This document shows, one piece after another, positions 46,529-58,319 of a stretch of DNA of 64,000 bases. The notes beneath the pieces are model-generated. The model was not told the origin of the DNA and did no database searches. It saw nothing but the letters and a program-made list of their open reading frames with translations. How positions within the stretch are numbered: the first letter of the stretch is position 1; the number at the start of each line of letters is the position of its first letter. The translations under genes were made by a program, and so were the position numbers. Origin of the DNA: Lichtheimia corymbifera B2541 (Eukaryota > Mucoromycota > Mucoromycetes > Mucorales > Lichtheimiaceae); NCBI GenBank assembly GCA_000697475.1, contig JNEU01000984.1, positions 1 to 64,000 on the forward strand. Direction: 5' to 3'.

Positions 46529-48442
46529 TGTACGCTCATAACTCAGAAGCGAGAAAAAAAAAGGGAAATAGATGCTACAAAGGGGGATTGTTTGGCTTTT
46601 AAATCATCGTGTGATTGGGAGTAATGTGGGATGTCATCTATACTACCACGATTAAAAAGGATATGAATCCATCTTACCTGTAGGACAAGTAGATGGTAAG
46701 TGATCCGGGATAGGGGCACGCGCTCAGGTACTGCTGCATGGCAAATGCGTATAATCTCTCCCTGCCGTTCTTTTGCTGATGGATGGTTATAGTGCCTTAA
46801 AAAAACATATATGGTTGGAAGTGCGGTGATTTCTCATAGTACAAGCCATTGTCATACCATTTGCATCAAATGTTCTTGAGAATCGAGATGCTCGAGCTCT
46901 CCTTCAAACGCCTAAGGCAGCAAAGCATACATTGATATCAACCATTACAACCGCTGGAAAAAGTAAGCATTCATATCTTTATTTGCATTAACATCCAATA
47001 TTGATCATGAAAGGGTTGCTTGTAGATGCCAAATCGCTGGTACATGGGACGATGTATGGTGTGATGATTCTCAAAGATCGTGCTGCAATGCGTAACGTAT
47101 CATCGTACAACATTGGGTAACCTGTCAACGTGTTTCTCCATCATCAGCAAATGCGGTGTCAATTAGTGTTTAACCTAAGCAAAGATCAAGTGATGCGGGG
47201 CCTATACTGTTTGTCATCAACAATGATCTTTCCATGGCCCCATGTGAGTTCAAAGTAACATGGCTATTGCCTGTCTCCTTGAACCTGCCGAATGTGTGCA
47301 ACGTTACCGATTCCTTTTGGGATGTCAGTTACTGTACCATCTATATCATCACACCCAATCATTTCATTACTCCATATCATGCCAAGATTTATAATAGATC
47401 TTTTGAATAACAAACCCCTTAACCATTGCGCCATTGAAATCTAGCACCATCCTCCTCATGCATGTATGAAATTTGAGATGCATTAATATTATCATCGGGA
47501 TTCCCCAAATCTTGCATTACGACCGTGTATTTCCATTCCATCTCCAAAACATTGCCCCGAGCCACAGTTTTCTATTCTGGATTTGATGTTGATTGCTGGG
47601 TCACTTTGCTTAACTTTCACAGCAGCCTATTAGTTATCACTTTTATCATGAAAGGGAATATAGGGGAATCCGTGTGACGCATATATAAGTTTGTTTACCC
47701 ACCTAACCGGTACATCGTTCACCTTGTGGTATGTCTACGTTATATACGACATTGATTGTAAGGATTGGGTTGGGATGGAGAAGGAAACGGGAACGTGGAA
47801 CGTGCTAGGTGCTTTCCGACAGGTATCAGGATGAAGATGAGAAAGATAAAGGATGTCTACTGGTCGAGACAGCAGTACAAGGGCAGAATGTGATGGAACA
47901 CAAAGAGAGAGATGAGTCAAGAGATATATATTAGAATACGACAAGAGATAACTGACTAAGGTTTATTGTAAGATGAATCGGTGGATATATATATGTGAAT
48001 AAGATCAGTGGTACTAGAAGAGATAGATATGTGATATATACAAAGATGAAGAGCAATAAACCTATGATGATAGAATATGCTAATATAGCCTATAAGGATA
48101 CGTCAAATCAATGATGGGATATGCTAATATAGCCAAGAAAGATATGTCAAGTCATGACATTGATGTACCACCTTATTGAACTACACCAGCATCCGTTCTC
48201 AGGGTGGGATATCGGACTTGCTAATGGAAATTTACTAGCCAATGGTCTATCCCAATCTCCTTTGACACTAAATTGTAATTCATATACCTTCCCAAACATC
48301 TTCATATTGTTCTTATCATCACCAGTATGTTTTCCGCTACATGTAGAGACCAAACACGATACATTTCAGATAGTTTTCGTATTAGGAAGTTGAGTGATTT
48401 ATATATGTCCGGCCAAATTAAAAAATAAGAAGGAATTTCAGG
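46529..48442. other. Long intergenic region
   Basis: About 1.9 kb, AT-rich, without a supportable gene. Near 48061-48150 the phrase ATATGCTAATATAGCC occurs twice about 60 bases apart (48075 and 48119), a small direct repeat. Confidence 0.4.
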
Positions 48443-48515
48443 GCCTAGCTAGCTCAATTGGCAGAGCGTGAGACTCTTAATCTCAAGGTTGGGGGTTCGA
48501 GCCCCCCGTTGGGCT
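48443..48515 (+). tRNA. tRNA-Lys (anticodon CTT)
   Basis: 73 bases, no intron. Acceptor stem GCCTAGC pairs with GTTGGGC (two G-T pairs); D arm AGCTC-AATTGGCA-GAGC; anticodon arm TGAGA-CTCTTAA-TCTCA with CTT in the centre; T arm GGGGG-TTCGAGC-CCCCC. Internal A and B boxes are intact. A small hairpin (CCGC-GATT-GCGG) and then T runs at about 48544-48555 follow, suitable as a Pol III terminator. Confidence 0.96.
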
Positions 48516-49527
48516 TCGTAATAACCGCGATTGCGGTGTAACATTTTATATTTTTCTTTTTCTGGGTCACGTGATTTGATCCTTCCGACCTTCACATGGC
48601 CAGAGTTAGAGGAACTAGTGCATTGAATAAAGTATATACGTAAGGAAATGTTTTATGGCATCGAAATGAGGGTGTTATATATACGTTAGTTATCAATGAT
48701 ATCGAGGGCTCAGGCAGTGACGTACACTCAAGAACTTAACCCACACACACATACACTCAAACATACAACACGCCCATCATCATCATCAACATCATGATAG
48801 ATAACGCTACATTTATATAAAACGAATCATCCTCGCGTACTACAAAAGGTGTCATTATGTATACATCATACATGAATGGTCCACCAGCAATAACTGTTCT
48901 CTCGCTACCAGGTTCCAAATATCATTATCATCATCTTTTTTTCTAGTATGCTCGACGTCTTTAACATACCAAAAATCCCGCTTTTACATGCGAACATCAA
49001 AATGGGCTTGGAAATGGTGCCTGTGATGTCCGTATGCGTGAGTATCATTCCAAGGGCTGGTCCCGTTACTTTTATTATGTATTCCTACACCCATCATTTC
49101 TAATATTATCAAGTATATATGGACACCTATTCACATAATAATTCGGTAGTTCATAGTCTCAGCGTATTCTTCACTGTCCCTTGTCTTTATTCGTGTCCCC
49201 CACAATGGCGGAGTAAATTTGCGTTTGGTGGTATGGTGGTGTCATTGGGATTTTTGCATGATTGCATGCAAAAAGTGATGACTGTTGAGCTTAGTTTCCC
49301 AGACGAGATTGCTCAGCGAAGTGCTGCGACATACGAGATACGTCCTTCAATTCCATGTCCTCATTGAGATTTTATTTCATATAATCAATCACTATATAGC
49401 TTATTTAAATCGCCAGTTGTTGTCGTCTTAATAGCCAACTCCAGATTCGCTAATGATGCCATTGCAAGGTCATGTGTCTGCTAGTCATCAATGTCTTAAA
49501 AACGCCATGGATGTTGATTGCTGGGAT
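48516..49527. other. Intergenic
   Basis: No supportable gene. A plus-strand ORF at 49119-49367 and others look like chance. Confidence 0.35.
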
Positions 49528-50492
49528 TTATTGTGTTTTGAATGCCATATGGAAAAACTCTGCTTCATTGACTACAACGCCATACTTGAGATCTTTCTGG
49601 TTGGAGCCGTTGTTGGTCATGTTGATATAGTCATACAGGTTCATTTTGGAGTCTAACCATGAATCTCTGTGTTCATTGTCTTTCCAAATGTTTTCATTGT
49701 ATGATTGTTCACTGACCTTTTGTTTCAATTGGTGGATATTCTGGTGGTGGAGATGTATATACGCCATCAACAAGCTTGTTGTATGGGTTAGAAAAGATCA
49801 TGTCTGAGAACCCCAAAGTCCCAATTTCTTACCATATGGCTACGATCAGAGGCAAATCCACGCAGATAGTCTTTCGCTGGTATTAGCCGGAAGCACCTTG
49901 ATGCATTGTATGAGTACCGTGTGGATAACAGAAAAATGACGATGATCATGTTGTGCACCTTTGATATTCTTCCTTGAGTTGCAATTCTGGCTTGAATGCT
50001 TTGATTACATATTCGTGAGCGGGGCATGGGAACGGTAACGCAGTATCCAAGTCATAGATGTACGCTCTAATCATATCAGCAGATCCAATTAATCAATGTT
50101 CATGTATGGCGATCCAACTTTGTCTCCTGCATACCTGTCATTGTCTTCGTTGTAGTATAAGATAACGTGGTAGTCCTTTGAAGAGCTCATTGTTATAAGC
50201 ATGATTGACCTCTTTGTTCATAATATAATTAACTTACCCAAACAACAGGATAGCCGTCTTGAGATGATTTTTGCATCCATATAGGAATCTAGTCAAGAAT
50301 GTTTAGCTGCTGGTATGAAAGCGTATTGATAAACGCAGTATTTACCTTTTTACCCGGGTTGCTAATAAAGACAACAGTGAAGCGATCCAGTAAAGCGCCA
50401 GACTTTTCTCCAATAGACTTGCACATCATATATATGTTTTCTTCACAATAGCATCGTGTGTATACTTGGTCATCGCGAATGAGGGGCCTCAT
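49528..50492 (-). CDS. NTAQ1: Protein N-terminal glutamine amidohydrolase
   Basis: Deamidates N-terminal Gln to Glu in the Arg/N-degron pathway. Exons: 50492-50346, 50288-50238, 50175-50135, 50066-49959, 49896-49833, 49774-49717, 49652-49528 (197 residues; human 205). The Cys-His-Asp triad is visible: Cys16 in RCYCEENIY, His69 in VVWDYHVILYY, Asp in IYDLDTALPFPC (about 85). Other family blocks: VVFISNPGKKIPIW, KDYLRGFASDRSHM, PPPEYPPIET and YGVVVNEAEFF. Its start lies 106 bases from the divergent IMP4 start. Confidence 0.94.
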
Positions 50493-50598
50493 TGAGGAAG
50501 GGCTGCATAAAAAAGAAGCGGAGGGAGATTGAAGGCATTTTTAAGCTGACTTCGAGGTGGCTTTTGGACATCACACTTACTCTTTACACTTATCCAAA

Positions 50599-51933
50599 AT
50601 GGTACTTGATCGCACATTATAGCGTGGCCACACCTATTAACCAGATTCTATTACTTTCAATCGATAGATCCGTCGAAACACACGCTTGCGTCGAGAATAC
50701 CTTTACAAGAAATCGTTGGAGGCCAATGAAAGGACCAACTTTGAAAAGAAGCAGGCAATCAAGCAGGCGATCGAAGGTAGATCTCACTTGTCACTGGCAG
50801 AATTGAACGCTCACACTAGCTTGTCAATAGAGGGAAAGGCTATACCGACTGAATTACGGAATATGAGCAATGAACTTCGGGAAGACTTACCATTCGATCA
50901 GGCACAAACTGGTATGGCATGCAAGAGAATGCTGCATTGTACGATATAACTCACTAGCATGGATACTACTAGCACCTACGAGCCATGTCGATGATGAATA
51001 TGCTCGAGCAGGCATTTTCGATCCCAAGATTATGATCACTACGTCTCGTGACCCAAGCAGTCGTCTACAACAATTTGCAAAGGTAATTGGATGGAGAAGT
51101 TGTCACTTTGTGTTGGGTATATCGCTGATTGTGTATCCTAGGAAATGCGTTTGGTATTCCCTAACTCGCAACGTATCAATCGTGGTGGTCACGTTATCAA
51201 AGACATTGTGGAAGCATGTCGAGCAAACGAGGTGACAGATTTGGTGATCCTGCATGAACATCGTGGTCAGCCTGGTAAGTACACAAGAAAAGATGAGAGG
51301 ACGCAATGGCCATTATTAATATGGTACATGCCATAGATGGTATGGTCGTATGTCATTTCCCCTACGGACCAACAACCTATTTTTCTTTGCACAACGTTGT
51401 TCTTCGGCACGATATCAAGGACCAAGGCACAGTATCGGAAGCATTTCCTCATCTCATCTTCCACAACTTTAGCTCCCGTTTGGGTCAACGAGTAAGTGAT
51501 GCTGGCAGGAATCCTTATGTGACGTATAGCAAATGCTAATCGGGAAAAACAGGTAACCAACGTATTGAAATATCTATTCCCTGTACCAAAGGAAGACAGC
51601 AAGCGTGTCATGACTTTTGCAAATGAGAACGACTACATTTCTTTCAGGTATGTCTCCAAAGTCGCACAAGGAGGTTTGTGCTCACGAGTGCTGGTCGTTT
51701 AGGCACCATGTTTATGTCAAGACTGGTAATAACGTTGAATTGGCCGAGGTTGGACCACGCTTTGAAATGCGGGGTAAGTTGAGAGCAGCAATGATGATTC
51801 GCTCATATCTCTAATCATTATGGATGAAATAGTGTATGAAATCAGATTGGGAACCGTTGATTTGGCAGATGCGGACGTAGAATGGCAACTTTCATCATAC
51901 ACTCGAACTGCTGGCAGGAGAATGGAATTGTAG
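50599..51933 (+). CDS. IMP4: U3 snoRNP protein IMP4 (Brix domain)
   Basis: Component of the small-subunit processome needed for 18S rRNA maturation in the nucleolus. Exons: 50599-50601, 50668-50776, 50831-50911, 50973-51082, 51142-51274, 51337-51491, 51553-51647, 51703-51773, 51833-51933 (285 residues, normal). The first coding exon would be the ATG alone, directly followed by GTACTTG...GATAG; the join gives [16 protein letters not shown], matching the conserved start [13 protein letters not shown] of the family, and no in-frame ATG exists in exon 2 before this block. Brix signatures: [70 protein letters not shown] and [13 protein letters not shown]. Confidence 0.94.
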
Positions 51934-52578
51934 TTTGTGACCTAATGTAAATAGCATCCAGATTATAAAAGATTTGCATAGACTTGTTCAAAGTATCAGT
52001 GATGTCTATATATAATGGGTCAACGTCATGGGAACATAGCTATTGAGGCGATGTTTGGGGACCATGTGGAGTGATGGAGCTCGTGAAATAGAGTTGAATA
52101 TAGTTCACGGTCCTGGGTATCGAAGTAACCCATTTCTTTTTAGGGCAATCAAGTAAATCAAGATCGCTCTCCGCATTTGAAATCTAAGAGCATGGCATGT
52201 TGCTTGTAACACGCGACATCCCTCCCTTTGAATTTGGGTGATTCGATATCACAAAGTGATACGTTATACAAGGACATCGCTCAGTTATGCTTACCACTGT
52301 AACGAAACAAAGACAACCATCCGTGGTGCGTCTTCTCGCAGTATGAACTATACAATCAAAAAGGGGAAATATGCATCCTGATGTAATAATCGACATTCAT
52401 TGTCTGAACCGCATTGATAGTGTACACATAGCTGACGTGGAAAAGCGAACCCACGCTTTTTTATCGGCGCTAGATGGAAAGGCGCAAGCAGGGAGAATGA
52501 GCCTGTCAACTTGTTATAAAAAGCCTACCAGGGTACAAGGCTTCTCTGCGATTCTTCTCTTCCCATACTTTGATAAAA
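51934..52578. other. Intergenic
   Basis: No supportable gene. Confidence 0.4.
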
Positions 52579-53864
52579 ATGAGCATCGGATCTGAACAAA
52601 ACTATCGTTACGAGAACGGACGCCAATATTATAACAATAAATCTGTTAGCTATGTGCTTCCCAGTGATGAAGAAGGTAAGACTTCAAAAAGGGCATGATA
52701 ATGGTATGCTTTAAGAACAAACTCACATTATCGGTATTCTGGTTTATAGAATCGAAGCGTGTATCGAAGCAGCATTTGCTCTTGAAAGCTGGCTTTGGCG
52801 GCAACTATGATGCCCCCGTGCGTGAAGCACTTGAAAAAGGAATCGTTGTTCTTGATGCTGGCTGTGGTATCTTTCGTTTCGTTACGCCTTCGTTATCTGT
52901 CAAGATCGGGTTGTTGACAATCGTATCCCTATTTAGGACCAGCCGCTTGGACAACGGAGATGGCAAAAGACTACCCGAATTCGACATTCCACGGTGTAGA
53001 TATTGCACTACGATGTTTGACGACTCCTCCTGCCAACTGCCACTTCCACACCAAAAATCTCGTAGAAGAGAAGCCATTCCCTGATAACCATTTGGACTAC
53101 ATCCATCAGCGTTTGCTTGTTTTAGGCTTACTGGAAGCTAACTGGGACAAGGTAAGCACTGCAATAGTGCACAATGTGTATCGCGCGATTTTGAACAAAG
53201 CGTGAAATATAGGTGATTGCACAACACATGCAAATGCTCAAGCCTGGTGGATGGATTGAACTGGTTGAGGTATGAGGTTGACAAATGGTGGTCTTATCAC
53301 CCATGGCTTTGGAAATTCAAGTATCTCTATTGTAGGTGACCTTCAGGGTTTTGAAAAACGGTGGCCCCAAGGCCACAAAGCTTATGCATGCAAGTTAGTC
53401 GATGCTTTTATGTCGTCGCTCATTGCTTTTGCCTAACAACATACATCGTTAACTATATCATAGTGGCCAAGAACGGAGGTGACAAGGGCCTCAATATGGA
53501 GATCCCGTTTCAATTGGAGGAGCGTCTCAAGAAAGCAGGAGCCGTGAATGTTAGCATGAGAATGGCACCAACACCTATCAACCACGGTGGAGAGATTGGT
53601 GATATATGCTGGTTAGTACCCCTTTCTTGTCGTTGTATAGAGCACAATATAAATTGGCCTTTTATTCATATCCAATGTAGGGAGGACTTTTATGAAGCTT
53701 TCTATGGCATGCAAGCTTTGATCGCTCAGGTCCATCCGGAGATGGGAGACGCCGACTATTTCAAAAACTACTTGCTTGAATGCAAAGAGGAATGCCATGA
53801 GTACAAAACCAGCCTCCAATGGTATCGCTGCATTGGCCAAAAGCCTTTGGACGTCACTCAATGA
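52579..53864 (+). CDS. LaeA-like SAM-dependent methyltransferase, paralogue 4 (short N-terminus)
   Basis: Exons: 52579-52675, 52750-52866, 52937-53151, 53213-53269, 53336-53393, 53464-53611, 53681-53864 (291 residues). Motif I VLDAGCGPAAWTTEMA, split by the intron between its Gly codons as in paralogues 1 and 5; LDYIHQRLLVLG and KPGGWIELVE follow. The N-terminus lacks the Ser-rich region of the other copies and begins almost directly with the shared block NGRQYYNNKSVSYVLPSDEE. The C-terminal end YKTSLQWYRCIGQKPL corresponds to the conserved tail of the family. Confidence 0.88.
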
Positions 53865-54174
53865 GCATAGGCTGCTGCCATTGTGGAAGATATGAGATGT
53901 CAATATACCGCCTATTATACGCTTTCTAATATAAACTTCAGTTGTCTAATAAATAAGTTGTCTCTTTTGATATGTTTGTAACACAAAAGGTTGCATGATT
54001 CTAATGTAACCAGCAGTCACTCCTACTATGTTGTTTCCAGGCTTCGTAGCTGAGTGAATAAAGTTGACTCGTGAAGCACGTTGCAATCAGATCAGATGTT
54101 TCCTTAATGAGCCTATATACCAGCATTTAGTGCTGAGCGTTCTTGTATCTTGTTTTTCTCTCTTTTGGGTTTTT
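53865..54174. other. Intergenic (convergent ends)
   Basis: 3' flanks of methyltransferase paralogues 4 and 5. Nothing else seen. Confidence 0.4.
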
Positions 54175-55474
54175 TTATTTTCTGTATGCCGTGGGTGGTT
54201 TCTGACCCCAAATGCGATAAAAGTAACCGAACATCTTATTCTTTTTGCACTCTTCTCCACACGCCTCCAGGTATTCAAGATAGCGTTCATCGTCTGCTAG
54301 CTCGGGCATGCTCTTAACAATGACCGGCTTGATGGCCTTGTATAAATCCAACATATCCTCCCTATAACGAGTGCATAGTTAACCTCAGCGAGCCGCTACT
54401 GAATAGCATTCATAGGTGCTTACCATGCAAGCTTGCTAACGGTGCTCTCGTGATTGATCGGTAGCTCTACTTCTTGAACCTTGATGTTGACGAATCCAAG
54501 ACGCTCGAGCATTCCTTCGAGATGGTTAGTGATCTGCCAATGTAGCCCTTTTGCTTTACACATTTCAACGACTATAAAGATGATCAAAAGCATTAGCGAT
54601 TATATTTCATCCATCTTTAGTTATCGTCCTTACAAATGTTGAATAATGCTGCAAGCTTTGGACCAATGTTGACGGTCTTTGCAACCGGTAACTAAGCATC
54701 CATTTAAGTAACTCATGCAAATTTGCCCATGTTCAAGCACCAACCTCCATCAATTCGATCCAGCCACCAGGTGCAAGCGTACGCCAATGTTCTTGTAACA
54801 CCTATGTAAATGTAACACATATAAGGAATGGGGCTTTTCAATACCTGTTTGTTGCAGTCTACCTTTTCCCAATCATCAACCAATAGACCAGCTACAAGTA
54901 GGCGTTGATGAATGAATCCAAAGTAGTTGTCTTGAAATTCGGAGCGCTCAGTTATGTTGTGAACGTAAAAGTTGCAGTTGGCAGGCTTGATAGTTTGTGG
55001 GAAATTAGAAGAGATATCGGTACCATGGAAAGTAGAATGAGGATATGCGTTGGCCATCTCAAGTGTCCAAGTAGCAGGTCCTTTTAAAAAAGGGTTGGAT
55101 AAGTTTTCGGAAAAGCTGGCAGGATTCAACAATGAGCGATTTACCACAACCAGAATCCAAAACCTGCATGCCCTCTTCAAGTGCAGATTCTACGGGTGCT
55201 TTAAAGTTGCCGTCAAATAACACTTTCAGCATCCAGTGCTGTTGATGCACGCGATCCATTTCTGATAACGATAACGATATTGGTTTAGAACATCAATGCT
55301 ATCACTTATATCCTTAGTATATATACCGGTTTCATCTACAGGCAAGACATAGGCGATATCATCACGAAAGCGACGTCCGTTACTATCAGTGCGATGACGA
55401 ATAGAGCTATCTTCTGATGCCTTGGTTGTCTGGGATGCCGATGAGGTCTGTGCATTACAGGTTGAAGCAGTCAT
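54175..55474 (-). CDS. LaeA-like SAM-dependent methyltransferase, paralogue 5
   Basis: Exons: 55474-55327, 55261-55145, 55080-54863, 54801-54745, 54691-54634, 54571-54424, 54361-54175 (310 residues). Motif I VLDSGCGPATWTLEMA with the split intron; FHGTDISSNFPQTIKP; FGFIHQRLLVAG; APGGWIELME. Pre-domain block NGRRFRDDIAYVLPVDET. It is convergent with paralogue 4. The C-terminal tail ends RIWGQKPPTAYRK. Confidence 0.88.
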
Positions 55475-57680
55475 GTTGCGGGATTCCTTAGTGGTACGCT
55501 TTTTGGAAGGTCATTTCTTGAGAAATCGAAAAACATGGATCATGACTGCAGCTTGCTTTTATATAGAAAAGAAATAACAAGGTTGGGAAAACGCCGGGAG
55601 AAAAAGAAACTCAGTGCTGTTATATCAAACGACGTGCACTTTTTATGTGCGTATACCAGCATTTCGTTCATCGTAAACCTGGTACACTTGTATGCATGCG
55701 TGGGTCACCATGACAATGTTACACATGTACATCATAGTACTCCCACTCCCAATACTAAGATATGTATTTACTCTTCATGTTCATTGCTAATGGGAGCATG
55801 ACGTAGCCTTTTACTCTGCTGCATATATACTAATGAATGCGTACATCTCGCTGTAGCAGCTTAATCATATTGAGCATTTAAGGGTGGTGCTTGTAAAGGC
55901 TGTGCGGGCCGTTCTCATTTGTCTTACCAATGAACTTTCCGATTGTGTTCCCAGTGTCAAGACCGAAGAATGTGTGCGTGTGGGTGTCCTTAAATCCTCA
56001 GTCAATGATATTCCGGCTATTTGGGTGATGCGCAATGCTGTGGTATCGATCAAATGCTAGTATGCTCGGCGAGCCATCACTAAGATAGGAGCTTAAAAGA
56101 TATACGGATTATCTGCAAGCCAAGTAGCGATTGAAAATATCTTGCTTCCCAAATTCGAGATTGGCGGTTTGTATTAGAGGAAAACAACTAGAATTGGGAC
56201 AATGGTTTAACTTGGGCAAGTCAGCCATCTGGTCGAGCACAATCAAAGTCCATGGCTTGTGCCACTGCGTACGCCTTTTTAAATGCTTGTAACGTTGCGT
56301 GGCAATAATCTGGCATCTCTCAACCTTATTTTCATTGTCGCACATCTTTAATTGCTCACAATCGAGGCCGTTACTTATCATGGGTGCATGTAGTCGCCAA
56401 GCAACGAGACCTTCTGTTAGTGGTGATGAACCAGGTGGGAATCGGTTACTTGCATAAATGTGACTCTGAGTAGCCAGCCATCTGAATACTATAAAGCAGC
56501 ATCCATTTTAATAAGTTCTTATAAGCTTTGTACATATTATTTATAGACATTGGCATGACGCAAGATGAGGAAAGAGTATTATCGTTCGAGTGTTGTGGCT
56601 AGATAGGTCGTGTGGTAGTAGCCAAGCAGGGCTCATTCATTTAGTAGCATAAGGAAAACAATGACAACTTCCTCTTTGATGCCATTGTTCTAGTGTGCAG
56701 GTAATTGGAGCGATGGATTAGAAGGGATAAGGGAGGAGATCTGAGAATAGAAAAAGTAACCATTCATCATAGATCCGCTGTGATATATATTGTGATCATT
56801 TCTGCCAATGAGACTTAGGGTAGATTGTATCCAAAGACGATGGGATTGATATCTTCAGGGAATGAGATCCAAGCATTACCTATTTTTTCCCTCCTCCCTC
56901 TCTATATATATAATATTTCGCTTTAACGAGCGCCATATCAGCAATGCACTAATAATAACCCACGCACTGATCTAATGGATGGATATCACTGGTCCTTCAG
57001 GGAGAAAATTTAAGATGTATTCCATGCATAGTAGTATGGTTGATTGCATTTTAAGCTATGCGACTCACCAAATAATTCCGGTGACCTACATCCTAAGTCC
57101 GCGTTGTTGTTATCACTAGCTATAAGGTTGAACCAGTACCAGCAAGCCAGTTTGTTGTAGTAACAGGCGAGACCATTTTACACCGCTAGGATGGATTCTG
57201 TCAATATTGAAATATTTTCGGATAACCCAAACACAGGTCCGCGATAGGGGAAAATGGAAAGGGGAAGAGCCAAGATGACAACAATGCAGCCGCAGCAATC
57301 AAGCAATTTCCTGAAACAAATATCATGCCCGTTCTACAGATTTCCAATTCCGGAACATCATGCAATGCGTGCACAAGCCATGTCATCCCTTTAATTGCTT
57401 AGTGTGTGCCCCAGTATCACACACATTGCACCCCTGGATTCCTTTCCATCACTCACTCTCATTTTCATCCACTCCTTTTTCCCAACTTGTGCCTATAGAT
57501 CGTCATGGATGGGTTGCTTCTTCAGGGGATACTGCTGCTGGTAGAATGGATTCACATGGGCAATTACAATGGGCTAGCCATCAAGGCACTTTTTGTGACA
57601 CGGAAGATCGATGCTTTAAAAAGGACCACCCGCATTTTGGGAAGAACTGGTAGCTTGCTCACTCTTCTTTTTCTCTCCTC
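55475..57680. other. Long intergenic region
   Basis: About 2.2 kb. A minus-strand 90-residue ORF at 56109-56381 (with RRTQWHKPWTLIVLDQMADL) has protein-like composition and might be a small gene or a decayed fragment, but I do not recognise it. Nothing else is supportable. Confidence 0.35.
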
Positions 57681-58194
57681 ATGTCATACCCCGCTCGCGA
57701 TTGTTGTGTTTGCCACTGCCACTATTCACCAACACCCAACGCCACCTCGCTTCATAACGCCACCACCACCACTACCATCGCTCGAAAACCCAGTAGTACG
57801 TTGACACCTCCTCGTCGCTGGTTCGACAAGATACGCCGCCGACCTTCGATAGAGCAGCAAGAACGTCGTAAAAGAGAAATGCTTCTTCAGTTTCATCATC
57901 TATATCACATAGTGCAAGAAGAGGTGAGTCACCTACACACATACATAAGGGGATTACCAGCTCATACATTGTATGCATCAGCTGCTCTACGCAACTGAGT
58001 CCCAGGGATCCGTCTACTATGAAGGTGATTTAATGGCAGCTAAAGAGGCGTTGGATGCATGGATACATCATTACCAAATCCTTTCTCGATATCTTGACCC
58101 AAAGGAGCTAACGACATTACATGAACAATGGGAAGATACTCGCAAAGAGTTACAAGAAAGCTTGGATAAACTCCCATCACCATTGTTACTTTAA
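57681..58194 (+). CDS. Small protein of unknown function
   Basis: Exons 57681-57923 and 57982-58194 give 151 residues. The N-terminus has a Cys/His cluster (CCVCHCHY) and a Thr-rich run, then a strongly basic segment (RRWFDKIRRRPSIEQQERRK) followed by helical, amphipathic sequence to the end (LTTLHEQWEDTRKELQESLD). No known domain recognised. The second exon is duplicated in degenerate form at 62.9 kb, which supports that this exon is real and older than the duplication. The start is uncertain, since an ATG in another frame at 57505 opens a longer reading. Confidence 0.55.
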
Positions 58195-58319
58195 TATTAT
58201 ACCCCTCCTTCCATTCACTGTATTCACATTTTGGCTGGCCCTGCTCTTATTGTAGATAATAACTTTATCCTCTATGGACTATAGGGTGGTATTAAATCGC
58301 TTCTATATATTTTGCTTAT

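Noticed and set aside
38655..55474. A secondary-metabolite biosynthetic cluster
   Set aside because: No backbone enzyme (PKS, NRPS, terpene synthase), P450 or dedicated transporter lies among the methyltransferases; the neighbours are housekeeping genes.
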